Assembly (NCBI GenBank): GCA_002395085.1
Contig: DGVV01000168.1
Span: 62,001 to 126,000, forward strand
Length of the DNA: 64,000 bases
Reading direction: 5' to 3'
DNA from: Ruminococcus sp. UBA4275
GTDB taxonomy: Bacteria > Bacillota > Clostridia > Oscillospirales > Ruminococcaceae
Shown here: piece after piece, positions 16,154 through 24,851 of the stretch
Layout: each line of letters starts with the position of its first letter
Numbering within the stretch: position 1 is the first letter of the stretch
Made by a program: the position numbers and the translations under genes
Notes under the pieces: generated by a model
What the model was told of the DNA's origin: nothing
The model's input: only the letters and a program-made list of their open reading frames with translations
Databases searched by the model: none

Positions 16154-16717
16154 ATGGCAAACTACAACGAGTATGACGAGATTGGCTATGAGGGCACGAT
16201 TGAGGAGGAAGGCAGTGACTTCGTACTGCTGCCGGAGGGTGACTACGAATTCACGGTGAACAAGGTCGTTCGTACCCGGCACGAAGCATCTCAGAATCTT
16301 CCTGAATGCAACGAGGTTGATGTCGAGCTGACGGTCTGGGGCGCATCCGACAAGGCCACTATTACAACACGTTTTTACCTCATCCGTAAGTTTGAGTGGA
16401 AACTGTCGCAGTTCTTCCGTTCGATCGGGCTCAAAAAGCACGGCGAGCCGCTGAACATGCGCTGGAACATCGAGGGGTATCGCGGTAAATGCCGTGTGAT
16501 CGTCAACAAATTCCAAAGGCGCGACGGAAACGGCGAGGGGCAGAACAACGAGATCAAAAAGTTTTACGCTCCCGAAGACGATGTACAGACTGTCTCTGCA
16601 CCGGTGCAGCAGTATCAGGCACCGCCGGCACAGTATCAGCATCCTGCACAGGGATACCAGCAGCAGACATGGCAGCAGCCGCAGCAGTCCGGCGGCTGGA
16701 AGCCGGGGCAGTGGTAA
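16154..16717 (+). CDS. DUF669 family SSB-like protein
   Basis: 187 residues. Beta-rich N-terminal domain (LLPEGDYEFTVNKVVRTRH, VDVELTVWG, FRSIGLKKHGEPLNMRW, YRGKCRVIVNKFQ) matching phage DUF669 proteins, found beside Sak4-type recombinases and thought to bind ssDNA. Residues ~145-187 are Gln/Pro/Tyr-rich with the tip GGWKPGQW, analogous to the protein-docking tail of SSB. AAGGAGG precedes the start. Confidence 0.85.
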   Translation: MANYNEYDEIGYEGTIEEEGSDFVLLPEGDYEFTVNKVVRTRHEASQNLPECNEVDVELTVWGASDKATITTRFYLIRKFEWKLSQFFRSIGLKKHGEPLNMRWNIEGYRGKCRVIVNKFQRRDGNGEGQNNEIKKFYAPEDDVQTVSAPVQQYQAPPAQYQHPAQGYQQQTWQQPQQSGGWKPGQW

Positions 16718-16720
16718 ACA

Positions 16721-18358
16721 ATGGAACTGAGACCGTATCAGCAGGCGGCACGGGTGGCGGTACAGGACGAGTGGCAGCAAGGCAACACACGCACCCTGCT
16801 CGTCCTGCCGACCGGCTGCGGCAAGACCATCGTCTTCGCCAAGATCACGGAGGACTGCGTGAGACTTGGCGACCGCGTTCTTATCCTTGCACACCGCGGC
16901 GAGCTGCTTGACCAGGCTGCTGACAAAATCAAAAAATCAACCGGGTTGCAGTGCGCGACAGAAAAGGCAGAGCACTCCTGTCTCGGCTCGTGGTTCCGGA
17001 TCACGGTTGGCTCGGTACAGTCGATGATGCGTGAGACACGCCTGCAAAAGTTCCCGGAGGACTACTTCGACACCATCATCATCGACGAAGCGCATCACGC
17101 GATTTCTGACAGCTATCAGCGCGTGCTCGACCATTTTCATGATGCAAAGGTGCTCGGCGTCACAGCGACGCCTGACCGCGGCGATATGCGCGAGCTGGGC
17201 AATGTCTTTGATTCGCTTGCTTACGAGTACACACTGCCGCAGGCAATTAAGGATGGCTACCTCTCACCGATCAAGGCGGTGACGATTCCTTTGCAGCTCG
17301 ACCTTTCCGGCGTTGCGGTGCAGTCAGGCGATTTCAAGCCAGGTGATCTGGACTGTGCGCTTGAACCGTACCTCGAACAGATTGCACGGGAGATGCAGAC
17401 ATACTGCGCAGACCGCAAGACGGTCGTCTTCCTGCCGCTCATCAAGACCTCGCAGAAGTTTCGCGACATTCTCAACGGCTTCGGCTTCCGGGCAGCGGAA
17501 GTCAACGGCACATCAGAGGACAGAGCTGAGATTCTCGCAGACTTTGACAGCGGCAAATACAATGTGCTTTGCAATTCGATGCTTTTGACAGAGGGCTGGG
17601 ACTGCCCGTCTGTTGACTGCGTGATCGTGCTCCGCCCGACAAAGGTGCGCTCGCTTTACTGCCAAATGGTCGGACGCGGGACACGGCTCTGCGAGGGCAA
17701 GGATCACTTATTGCTGCTGGATTTCCTCTGGCACACGGAACGGCATGAGCTGTGCCGCCCTGCGCACCTGATCTGCGATAACAGCGAGGTCGCGGAGAAA
17801 ATGACCGAGGATCTCGCAGAGCAGGCAGGGTGCGAAATGGACATCGAAGAAGCGGCACAGGCCGCATCCGATGAGGTGCAGCAGCAGCGCGAGGAAGCAC
17901 TTGCAAAGAAGCTCGCAGAGTGCAAGAAACGCAAGCGCAAGCTCGTTGACCCGCTGCAATACGAAATGTCGATCTGCGCGGAGGATCTGAGCGGGTATGT
18001 TCCGGCGTTCGGCTGGGAATGCGCACCGCCGACCGAAAAGCAGAAAGCGATGCTCGAAAAGCGCGGCATCTTCCCGGACGAGATCGAGAGCGCCGGCAAG
18101 GCGAAGCTGCTCATTGAGCGTCTGGAAAAGCGCCAGAGTGCCGGTCTCACGACGCCGAAGCAGATCCGATTCCTCGAATCACGGGGCTTTCAGCACGTCG
18201 GCACATGGCAGTTTGAAGCGGCATCAAACATGATTTCCCGCATCAGCGCAAACAACTGGCAGATTCCGCGCGGCGTCGTACCGGGCGAATACATCCCGCC
18301 GGTGGAGGTAGCAAACTATGAACCTTTTGGAGATTTTGGGACAGCTTCCGGCATCTGA
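16721..18358 (+). CDS. DEAH-box superfamily 2 helicase
   Basis: 545 residues. Motif I PTGCGKT at about 29, motif II IDEAHH at about 119, motif III TATP, motif V/VI in NSMLLTEGWDCPSV and QMVGRGTRLC. The C-terminal ~150 residues are charged and helical. This is the standard helicase of siphovirus replication modules. Starts 4 nt after the DUF669 gene and overlaps the primase-helicase by 41 nt. Confidence 0.9.
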   Translation: MELRPYQQAARVAVQDEWQQGNTRTLLVLPTGCGKTIVFAKITEDCVRLGDRVLILAHRGELLDQAADKIKKSTGLQCATEKAEHSCLGSWFRITVGSVQSMMRETRLQKFPEDYFDTIIIDEAHHAISDSYQRVLDHFHDAKVLGVTATPDRGDMRELGNVFDSLAYEYTLPQAIKDGYLSPIKAVTIPLQLDLSGVAVQSGDFKPGDLDCALEPYLEQIAREMQTYCADRKTVVFLPLIKTSQKFRDILNGFGFRAAEVNGTSEDRAEILADFDSGKYNVLCNSMLLTEGWDCPSVDCVIVLRPTKVRSLYCQMVGRGTRLCEGKDHLLLLDFLWHTERHELCRPAHLICDNSEVAEKMTEDLAEQAGCEMDIEEAAQAASDEVQQQREEALAKKLAECKKRKRKLVDPLQYEMSICAEDLSGYVPAFGWECAPPTEKQKAMLEKRGIFPDEIESAGKAKLLIERLEKRQSAGLTTPKQIRFLESRGFQHVGTWQFEAASNMISRISANNWQIPRGVVPGEYIPPVEVANYEPFGDFGTASGI

Positions 18359-20537
18359 ATGCACCTATGAAGAATGGGTACAGGTCGGCATGGCGCTGAA
18401 GCATGAAGGATATACAGTATCAGACTGGAACACATGGAGCATGGCAGACAGCCGGTACAAAGCCGGCAATTGCGCGAAAAAGTGGGAGTCGTTCAAGGGC
18501 AACGCCGAGCCTGTGACAGCCGGCACAATCGTCCAGATCGCCAAGGATCACGGCTGGACGCCGCCGCACAGCGGAAACAGCTACAGCGATGACTATACGC
18601 AGATTGACTATGAGGGTATCATCTCATACGAGGGAGAGGCGGAGCCGGTCAAGAAAAGACCGGTCTCCCGCGATCCCGTCAGCGAAATCATCAAGTATCT
18701 GCGGGCGCGTTTTGAGCCGGACGACTACATCGGATATGTCACCAGCGTTTACGAGACGGACGGCAAGCTTGCACCGACACGCGGCAGCTGGGGACGCACC
18801 GCCGGGCAGATCATCGACCTGCTTGAAAAGTGCAAAGGCGACATCGGCAGCGTGCTCGGTGATGCTGACCCGCGCGCCGGCGCATGGATCCGTGTGAACC
18901 CGCTCGACGGCAAGGGCATCAAGGACGAAAATGTCACCGATTACCGCTATGTGCTGGTCGAGTCGGACAGTCTGACAATCGAGCAGCAAAACGTCCTCAT
19001 GCGCGAGCTGGCACTGCCGATCGTCACGCTGACGCACACCGGCGGCAAGTCGCTCCATGCGATCTGTCACATCGACGCAGGAAACAACCGAGAGTTGTAC
19101 CGCCAGCGCGTCGCGTATATGTTTGATGTCTGCGAGAAAAACGGTCTGAAGATTGACAAGAACTGCAAGAATCCGTCACGCCTGACCAGACTGCCGGGCT
19201 TTCAGCGCGGCGAAAACTGGCAGTACCTCGTAGACACCAACATCGGCAAGGCATCGTTTGAGGAGTGGAAAGACTACATCGAGGAGATCACCGACGATCT
19301 GCCGGACGAGATCAGCTATGACGAAATGAAGGATCATCTTCCGCCGCTGCGTCCGGCTCTGATCGATGGCGTGCTCCGCTGCGGACACAAGATGCTGCTC
19401 GCCGGGCCGTCAAAAGCCGGCAAGTCGTTCTCGCTGATTTCTCTTGCGATCGCGATCGCGGAGGGCGGCGAATGGCTCGGCTTCCGGTGCAGGCAGGGCA
19501 AAGTGCTGTATATCAATCTGGAGCTCGACGAGGCAAGCTGCTGGAACCGCATCGCGGAAGTCTACAAGGCAAACGGCGTCGAGGCGAAAAACGCAAAGAA
19601 TCTCACTGTTTGGAACTTGCGCGGACGGTCGATGCCAATGGACAAACTCGCACCGTCGATGATCCGCAGAGCAAAGAAAGCCGGATACACAGCAATCATC
19701 CTGGATCCGATCTATAAGGTGATCACCGGCGACGAAAACAGTGCCGAGCAGATGTCACATTTTTGCAATGTGTTTGACCGGATCTGCCGTGACGCAAACT
19801 GCGCAATGATCTACTGCCACCACCACAGCAAGGGTATGCAGGGCGGTAAGAAGTCCATGGACAGAGCATCCGGTTCCGGCGTCTTCGCGCGAGATCCAGA
19901 CGCGCTGCTGGATATGATCGAGCTGCCGGTTTCCGAACAGCTGCGCAAGACGCGCGAAGACAAAGCCGTCTGCGCGGTATGCAAGGAGTGGCTGCAACGG
20001 TTTCTCGGCGATCGCTACGGCGACACAGTCTCTCTCGACGACGAGCAGAGCCGCTCCCGCATGATGGAACACTGCCGGAACTACCTGAAATCCAACAGCA
20101 TGACGCTGATGCAGAAGGAGATCCAGCGGGCATCGGCGATGGTGAGCAGTCAGACAGCATGGCGTATCGAAGGCACGCTCCGAGAGTTCCCACGCTTCCA
20201 GTCTGTGAACGTGTGGTTCGAGTGGCCGCGCCACATCATCGACCAGACCGGCGCGCTGAAGGACGTCAATCCGGACGCGACGTGGCAGCAGAATTTCCCG
20301 AAGCGGAAAACCAACGAAGAACGGAAGCAGGAACGCAAAGACGGCATCATGACAGCATTCTCCAGCGCAGCCGATCAGAACGGCGAAGCCGATATAAAAG
20401 ACATCATGACATATCTCGGAGTGTCCGAAAATACCGTCCGAAGCCGCCTGAAAGAACACGGTGGTTTCTGGTTCGGAGACGGCAAATGCGGTCTCAAGGC
20501 AAGCTCAAAAATCGGTGATTTGAGCTCTGATGTGTGA
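18318..20537 (+). CDS. Primase-helicase, RepA-like replication initiator
   Basis: 739 residues. N-terminal ~85: PriCT-like domain (YEEWVQVGMALKHEGY). Residues ~125-340: primase-like region (WIRVNPLDGKGI, RYVLVESD, THTGGKSLHAICH, NPSRLTRLPGFQRG). Residues ~345-560: RepA-type hexameric helicase with Walker A GPSKAGKSF, VLYINLELD, Walker B AIILDPIY and the IYCHHHSKG motif. A C-terminal HTH (DIMTYLGVSENTVRSRLKEH) could bind DNA. The 3' end and next 120 bp carry iteron-like repeats, so it probably initiates replication there. Confidence 0.87.
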   Translation: MNLLEILGQLPASECTYEEWVQVGMALKHEGYTVSDWNTWSMADSRYKAGNCAKKWESFKGNAEPVTAGTIVQIAKDHGWTPPHSGNSYSDDYTQIDYEGIISYEGEAEPVKKRPVSRDPVSEIIKYLRARFEPDDYIGYVTSVYETDGKLAPTRGSWGRTAGQIIDLLEKCKGDIGSVLGDADPRAGAWIRVNPLDGKGIKDENVTDYRYVLVESDSLTIEQQNVLMRELALPIVTLTHTGGKSLHAICHIDAGNNRELYRQRVAYMFDVCEKNGLKIDKNCKNPSRLTRLPGFQRGENWQYLVDTNIGKASFEEWKDYIEEITDDLPDEISYDEMKDHLPPLRPALIDGVLRCGHKMLLAGPSKAGKSFSLISLAIAIAEGGEWLGFRCRQGKVLYINLELDEASCWNRIAEVYKANGVEAKNAKNLTVWNLRGRSMPMDKLAPSMIRRAKKAGYTAIILDPIYKVITGDENSAEQMSHFCNVFDRICRDANCAMIYCHHHSKGMQGGKKSMDRASGSGVFARDPDALLDMIELPVSEQLRKTREDKAVCAVCKEWLQRFLGDRYGDTVSLDDEQSRSRMMEHCRNYLKSNSMTLMQKEIQRASAMVSSQTAWRIEGTLREFPRFQSVNVWFEWPRHIIDQTGALKDVNPDATWQQNFPKRKTNEERKQERKDGIMTAFSSAADQNGEADIKDIMTYLGVSENTVRSRLKEHGGFWFGDGKCGLKASSKIGDLSSDV

Positions 20538-20657
20538 GCTCAAAAATCGGCATTTTACCGATATTTGCGCTAAGCAAAAAAAAAGGCGATTTACCGATAT
20601 TTGAGCTAAGAGATCAAAAAAGGGAAAAACACCGATATTTGAGCTTTGAGCTCAAAC
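20502..20657. repeat. Iteron array, probable phage replication origin
   Basis: Five copies of ACCGATWTTTGAGCT: two inverted (about 20502-20516 and 20536-20551) and three direct (20557-20574, 20593-20610, 20631-20647), spaced about 35-38 bp. The array overlaps the last codons of the primase-helicase and is followed by an A/T-only stretch at about 20660-20680 suitable for unwinding. No other gene fits here. Confidence 0.7.
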
Positions 20658-20677
20658 CGTATATATATTTATATATA

Positions 20678-20705
20678 TTTTTTGGGCTTGAGAGCGCCCA
20701 AAAAA
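20678..20705. terminator. Terminator after the replication genes
   Basis: TTTTTTGGGC (20678-20687) and GCCCAAAAAA (20696-20705) form a 10-bp stem with 8-nt loop and U/A-runs on both strands. Confidence 0.75.
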
Positions 20706-20758
20706 ATATTGCATAAATATCCGCGCTACCAGACCGGCGCGCAGAATGGAGCGACGCT

Positions 20759-20923
20759 ATGACTGAAACGCAGGCGATCGAAGTGCATCATGTACTTAAC
20801 GTGATCGACAAATTTCTTGAGTTGCAGCGGCTGCTTGACGGACTGACGGAATCCGAGCTTGATCTTTTGAAACGGACTTTGAAATACTGCAAGGAGCAAA
20901 AAGGAGAGGTGAGCAATGACTGA
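20759..20923 (+). CDS. Small helical phage protein (54 aa)
   Basis: 54 residues, ATG at 20759 with GGAGCG upstream; ends inside the start of the RusA gene (AATGACTGA). Sequence is helical and amphipathic (VLNVIDKFLELQRLLDGLTE, LDLLKRTLKYC). Unknown function, but start signal and overlap coupling support a real gene. Confidence 0.6.
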   Translation: MTETQAIEVHHVLNVIDKFLELQRLLDGLTESELDLLKRTLKYCKEQKGEVSND

Positions 20924-21482
20924 GTTCTTCATGCCGATGATCCCGCCGACTGCGACGAAGCAAGCCCGCGGGTGGGGGAAGACGAAGTCCGGCAAGGTGA
21001 TCTCATACGACAGAGCGAATGCCGCAACAGAGGGGAAGTTGACTTCCTATCTTGCACAGCACATCCCGCCGAAGCCGTACACCGGAGCGATCCGCCTGAC
21101 CGTCAAGTGGATGTTTCCGCTCAAGGGCAAGCACTACGACGGCGAGTGGTACACAAACAAGCCGGATTACGACAACTTGCCGAAAGCGATGAATGACATC
21201 ATGACGAAGCTCGGCTACTGGAAAGACGACTGCATCATCGCGTCCGGCATCACGGAAAAGTTCTGGTCAGCGACGCCTGGCATCTATGTCCGGATCGAAG
21301 AACTGAAGCCGAGTTGTGTCAAGAGGTCTGGATGCTATGTCTGCCAGTATGGTGACTGGGGTGCTGACGGATGCACTTGCAAGCTGGATGGGCTGCTTGT
21401 CCGGGATCCGCGGCGCGGCTGCGAGTGCCAAGCTGGGGAGGAGGTAAACGAAGATGCCGAAAGCGATACTGAAGAACCTTGA
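20916..21482 (+). CDS. RusA-like Holliday junction resolvase with Cys-rich tail
   Basis: 188 residues. The first ~130 match RusA: FFMPMIPPTATKQARGWGK, the acidic catalytic segment KPDYDNLPKAMNDIM and the KDDCIIASG loop. RusA resolves four-way junctions produced in phage recombination. Residues ~135-188 are an extra Cys-rich part (CVKRSGCYVCQYG, DGCTCK, GCECQ) with seven Cys, probably a metal-binding appendage not found in ordinary RusA. RBS GGAGAGG. Confidence 0.85.
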   Translation: MTEFFMPMIPPTATKQARGWGKTKSGKVISYDRANAATEGKLTSYLAQHIPPKPYTGAIRLTVKWMFPLKGKHYDGEWYTNKPDYDNLPKAMNDIMTKLGYWKDDCIIASGITEKFWSATPGIYVRIEELKPSCVKRSGCYVCQYGDWGADGCTCKLDGLLVRDPRRGCECQAGEEVNEDAESDTEEP

Positions 21483-21786
21483 TTCAGGTCAGCTTGAAAT
21501 GATGTGGTCGATGCTGAAACTCGGAGGGCTGAAAGCAAGCACACATGATGTGCAAGCAATGATTAACAGCGCCGACTACATCCGGCAAGCACTGATTCAG
21601 AAAACAGGCGGGCAAAGGTCAGATGACCCGAACGGATATGTTGACTTTGACGATCTGCAAACGCACATAAACATTCTTGTATGCGCCTGTTTGTCATTAC
21701 GAGCAAGCGGAGTGCTTGAAAAAATGGCGGAGATCATGGAAATGGAGGGCGAAAATGGACAAAGCAAAAATCCTGCGGCTGTTTGA
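21454..21786 (+). CDS. Hypothetical phage protein
   Basis: 110 residues, helical (LDSGQLEMMWSMLKLGGLKA). Starts 29 nt inside the RusA 3' end behind GGAGGT. No family recognised. Confidence 0.55.
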   Translation: MPKAILKNLDSGQLEMMWSMLKLGGLKASTHDVQAMINSADYIRQALIQKTGGQRSDDPNGYVDFDDLQTHINILVCACLSLRASGVLEKMAEIMEMEGENGQSKNPAAV

Positions 21787-22096
21787 TGAAGCTGACGATA
21801 TTGTAAGCGCATTATACAGGCAAGGTGCAAATAAAGATTACAAGTGCAAATCGCTGCGTGAAAAGCTGAAAGAAATCGCCGCAGAGATCAGCGCACCGCC
21901 GAAAACGAACGCAGACCGCATCCGTCAGATGACGGATGAAGAACTTGCAGATTTTATCAATGATGTTACGGACTGCTGCTCTGACGGGGATATCTGCGAA
22001 AAATGCCCGCTGAATTCAGTTGGAGAACACTGCAATATTTTTACGTTTGAAAAATGGCTTGAACAGGAGGTGAGCGAAGATGCCGGAACTGATTGA
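21755..22096 (+). CDS. Hypothetical phage protein with C-terminal Cys cluster
   Basis: 113 residues, helical N terminus, then a Cys-rich C-terminal part (CCSDGDICEKCPLNSVGEHC) resembling the small CxxCP modules of clostridial phage proteins. Start overlaps the previous gene by 32 nt, RBS GGAGGG. Confidence 0.6.
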   Translation: MDKAKILRLFDEADDIVSALYRQGANKDYKCKSLREKLKEIAAEISAPPKTNADRIRQMTDEELADFINDVTDCCSDGDICEKCPLNSVGEHCNIFTFEKWLEQEVSEDAGTD

Positions 22097-22466
22097 CAAA
22101 AAGCGTACAGAAGCGAAAGTTTTTCTGATTGCGAGACTTTTTATAGATCGTCCTGATCGAGAGATTGAACTTGTGAAGGCTGTTATCCACAGATGCTGCG
22201 AAGAAATAGATAAGCAGCCCGCAATCGAGCCGGAAGTGCGGCACGGGCGGTGGGTTCCGCAAGAAAGCGGTCGCTATAAATGCTCTCGGTGTGGGCATGA
22301 AGTTGAAATTACGGTGTCTGAGTTGGTAGACCCCCGCGATTACGGGTGCTATCTCGACGATTATTGCGGGGGCTGCGGCGCGAAGATGTACGCTGACGGC
22401 GAAACGATCAGCAAAGAACGATTCGCAGAAATAATGGGAGGTGCTGACAATGGACGGTGCAACTGA
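22080..22466 (+). CDS. Zinc-ribbon phage protein
   Basis: 128 residues. The pattern VRHGRWVPQ... YKCSRCGHE ... DYCGGCGAKM is the common clostridial phage zinc ribbon (CxxC x~30 CxxC). Preceded by GGAGGTG inside the former gene. Function unknown. Confidence 0.7.
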   Translation: MPELIDKKRTEAKVFLIARLFIDRPDREIELVKAVIHRCCEEIDKQPAIEPEVRHGRWVPQESGRYKCSRCGHEVEITVSELVDPRDYGCYLDDYCGGCGAKMYADGETISKERFAEIMGGADNGRCN

Positions 22467-22863
22467 CAATTACATGCCGAAAGAAAAATACATCCCTGCA
22501 AGTGCGCTACACATGGCGATTGTCATGGTGAATGCTGCGGATCAGTGTGATCAAGCAGGGAGCTGGGACAGAGAGCACCGGAATGCTTGCCGGCATATCC
22601 TCGAATGGATGGATTCCGAAGATTATGCGGTTACCTGCGCAAAAGCTGATGCGGAAACAGATGTGATCCCGATTCGGGAAGCTCGGCTGAGACAGGAATG
22701 CACAGGACAGTGGTGTGAAATACGGAGATTCCGCGAGAACGGCGTCGAAATGGCACTGTACCAATGCACTTGCTGCGGACACAAAATCGAACGCCGGCGT
22801 AGATACGTTCCGCCGTATTGTGAATCGTGCGGCGCATCTATGAAAGGGGTTGTATACCGATGA
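22450..22863 (+). CDS. Zinc-ribbon phage protein
   Basis: 137 residues. C-terminal ribbon CTCCGHKIERRRR ... YCESCGASM; N-terminal helix region with EHRNACRHILEWMD. Related in layout to the preceding gene. ATG at 22450 behind GGAGGTG. Confidence 0.7.
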   Translation: MDGATDNYMPKEKYIPASALHMAIVMVNAADQCDQAGSWDREHRNACRHILEWMDSEDYAVTCAKADAETDVIPIREARLRQECTGQWCEIRRFRENGVEMALYQCTCCGHKIERRRRYVPPYCESCGASMKGVVYR

Positions 22864-23375
22864 CAAAACATGACTGCGCTGTGATTATGGCGTATACCGG
22901 TGCTATTATGCTGACTGGTGATGATACAAAGATCTTTTACGAGTACATCACGCGCTTAATGGGCAAGCCGATCTACTCGCACGAGTTGCCGGAGTACGAG
23001 GACGAGATCAAGAAGAGAGCAAAATCCGATTTTATCGAGATTTGCAAATCGGCAGGCGACGCGCCGGACTGGATCCTATGCAGCGACCATCTGCCGGACA
23101 GAGATACACTTGCAGTGTTCGTCAGCTTCGAGCCTTGGATATTTCCGAATCATCCGTGGGGCTGCTTCCCGCATATCGGCCACAGATACGGCAATCAGTG
23201 GCAGGACATTCAGACAGGTGCGGTATTTGACGATGGCGACAACAAGTGCATAGTGACACACTGGTTTCCGTTTCCGGATTTCCCGTCTTCCGGCGTACCG
23301 TCGGTAAGCCCGCTTGATTTCCTCTCTGCGGAGTGGGAAAGGAAGCATCCGCAGCAATTCCAGTTCCAAGAATGA
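22860..23375 (+). CDS. DUF551-like phage protein
   Basis: 171 residues. The second half shows the DUF551 pattern: DWILCSDHLPDRDTLAVFVS then VTHWFPFPDFPSS (family form W-I-x-x-x-x-x-LP ... VTHW-x-PLP). Start codon overlaps the previous stop (ATGA), RBS AAAGGGG. Function of DUF551 is unknown; it is common among phage accessory genes. Confidence 0.7.
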   Translation: MTKHDCAVIMAYTGAIMLTGDDTKIFYEYITRLMGKPIYSHELPEYEDEIKKRAKSDFIEICKSAGDAPDWILCSDHLPDRDTLAVFVSFEPWIFPNHPWGCFPHIGHRYGNQWQDIQTGAVFDDGDNKCIVTHWFPFPDFPSSGVPSVSPLDFLSAEWERKHPQQFQFQE

Positions 23376-23385
23376 GGTGATCAGC

Positions 23386-23784
23386 ATGGATATTTCGGAG
23401 GTCAAGCAAAACCTCGGACGGCGGGTGCAGGTGAGAGATGATCGCCTGATGCTGGACGGAGAGTACATCCTCACAGGCTGCATCATCCGGCGAGATGACA
23501 AGTTTGGATTTTACTATCAGGTCGAGCTGACGAAAGACCATGCGGTCACAATTACCGGCATCGGCAATATTACCGCGATTGACCCCGCTCCGCCGGAAAA
23601 GACTGTAAGCAGACATTCCGCAAACATTGCAAGCGATATGCTTGAAGGATACCGAAACCGTCTGTTTATCACCGACAATCCGGATGAGATTCCGCTGCTG
23701 TATTCCGGCGCACTGTTTCAACTTCGGCAGATCGTCGATTATGCCAGAGGGCGGCTCGCGAAGAAAGAAGGCGGCAGCGGATGA
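23386..23784 (+). CDS. Hypothetical phage protein
   Basis: 132 residues. Beta-rich first half (LGRRVQVRDDRLMLDGEYIL, TGCIIRRDD, GFYYQVELT), reminiscent of a small SH3-like barrel, then helices. RBS GAGGTG. No family named. Confidence 0.6.
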   Translation: MDISEVKQNLGRRVQVRDDRLMLDGEYILTGCIIRRDDKFGFYYQVELTKDHAVTITGIGNITAIDPAPPEKTVSRHSANIASDMLEGYRNRLFITDNPDEIPLLYSGALFQLRQIVDYARGRLAKKEGGSG

Positions 23785-24302
23785 CGGATGCGGAGTACAG
23801 TGCGATCGCGGCATTCATCGTTTCGTTTTTCGCGTGGGTGGCATGGACGGCAATTCGCCGCCCGCCGCCCGCTCAAGAACCGCAGGAGGATCCTGAAGAC
23901 GAGCCGGATGACTTTGAGTTTCTGACAGTCCGCGAACAGATCGCCGCAGTGAAATGCACATCGGATCAGCTCGGCGATCTCGAACAGCTCCGCACCGACA
24001 TGGATATGTGCAATGCGGATGATGTGTCTGTCGTGCATCTTGAATGGCTCGGCCGCGATAACGCGAAACATGAATATGATCTATTCTGCACCGGCGACAA
24101 CACTGCGACCGACTGCCTGAAGCTGATAACTGAGCGCGAGATTCACGACCTGAGAAGCATCCTCGCTTTTCAGTGCGTCACGCTGACGGAGCGGGTGCGG
24201 AGTAGAAAAAACGATCGAAAAAACATAGCCGATATGATAGGGGATGAGAGCGATGCTATACAAACAATGCGTGATCTGTGGGAAGCCGATTGCGACAGCT
24301 GA
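23781..24302 (+). CDS. Membrane-anchored phage protein
   Basis: 173 residues. N-terminal TM helix (YSAIAAFIVSFFAWVAWTAI), a Pro/Asp/Glu-rich spacer, and a cytoplasmic or outer domain without recognised family. ATGA overlap with the preceding gene. Confidence 0.55.
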   Translation: MTDAEYSAIAAFIVSFFAWVAWTAIRRPPPAQEPQEDPEDEPDDFEFLTVREQIAAVKCTSDQLGDLEQLRTDMDMCNADDVSVVHLEWLGRDNAKHEYDLFCTGDNTATDCLKLITEREIHDLRSILAFQCVTLTERVRSRKNDRKNIADMIGDESDAIQTMRDLWEADCDS

Positions 24303-24528
24303 CTGGTATGCCTATATCAGGCTGAAATACTGCAAACACTGTGCGGCAGAAGCGGCACGACAGCAAAAAGCGGACTATGCGCGGGAGCTCCGCCGGAAGA
24401 CGCGGGAACAGAACGCCCTCACGCGGGAGCTGTGCCGGAATCAGCAGCAGGAAATTGAGCTGCTCCGGCAGGTGGTACAGCGGCAGCGCGAGCGCCTGCG
24501 CGTTCTGGAAAAGGAGGCTGGAAAGTGA
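24253..24528 (+). CDS. Small zinc-finger protein with coiled coil
   Basis: About 91 residues. CVICGKPIATADWYAY then YCKHCAAEA form a CxxC/CxxC ribbon; the rest is an Arg/Glu/Gln coiled coil (ELCRNQQQEIELLRQVV). ATG at 24253 sits 9 nt after GGGG; ATG at 24244 is possible. Overlaps the end of the former gene. Confidence 0.6.
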   Translation: MLYKQCVICGKPIATADWYAYIRLKYCKHCAAEAARQQKADYARELRRKTREQNALTRELCRNQQQEIELLRQVVQRQRERLRVLEKEAGK

Positions 24529-24851
24529 TGAGAAAATCAAGCACCGGCAAACGGTACGAAAAGCACTGTGCGCGGAAGATGCGCTGGCGGGGCTGGCTGT
24601 TCGTCCGGCGGATCGGCGGTGCAGGTGACTTCGGCGCGGACATTATCGCGCGGGGTTTCCTGCTGAGCAAGATTGTGGTGCAGTGCAAGCACTACGCCAG
24701 ACCGGTCGGCGTTAAGGCCGTGCAGGAAGTGTGTGCGGCACGGCTGTACTACGGTGCAAGCCGGGCTGCTGTGGCGACTAACAGCACTTTCACGCGGGGC
24801 GCAAGAAAGCTGGCGCAGAGATGCGGGGTGGAATTATGGCAGCGGTATTAA
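24528..24851 (+). CDS. Mrr-like restriction-type nuclease domain protein
   Basis: About 107 residues, the size of a bare nuclease domain. Motifs fit Mrr_cat (PD-(D/E)xK superfamily): GKRYEKHCARKM, catalytic Asp in GAGDFGADII, QxK in IVVQCKHYARPVG, and the downstream VKAVQEVCAARLYYGAS and AVATNSTFT segments. Phage-borne copies may cut modified or foreign DNA, or assist recombination or packaging; the role here is inferred. GTG/ATG start overlaps the previous stop, AAGGAGG upstream. Confidence 0.75.
   Translation: MRKSSTGKRYEKHCARKMRWRGWLFVRRIGGAGDFGADIIARGFLLSKIVVQCKHYARPVGVKAVQEVCAARLYYGASRAAVATNSTFTRGARKLAQRCGVELWQRY

Noticed and set aside
20502..20657. Repeats considered as a CRISPR array
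   Set aside because: Units are only ~15-18 bp, some inverted, with irregular spacing and no cas genes; iterons fit better.
20534..20716. 60-codon frame after the primase-helicase
   Set aside because: Its codons consist of the iteron repeats and the A/T tract, and it has no ribosome site; treated as origin DNA.
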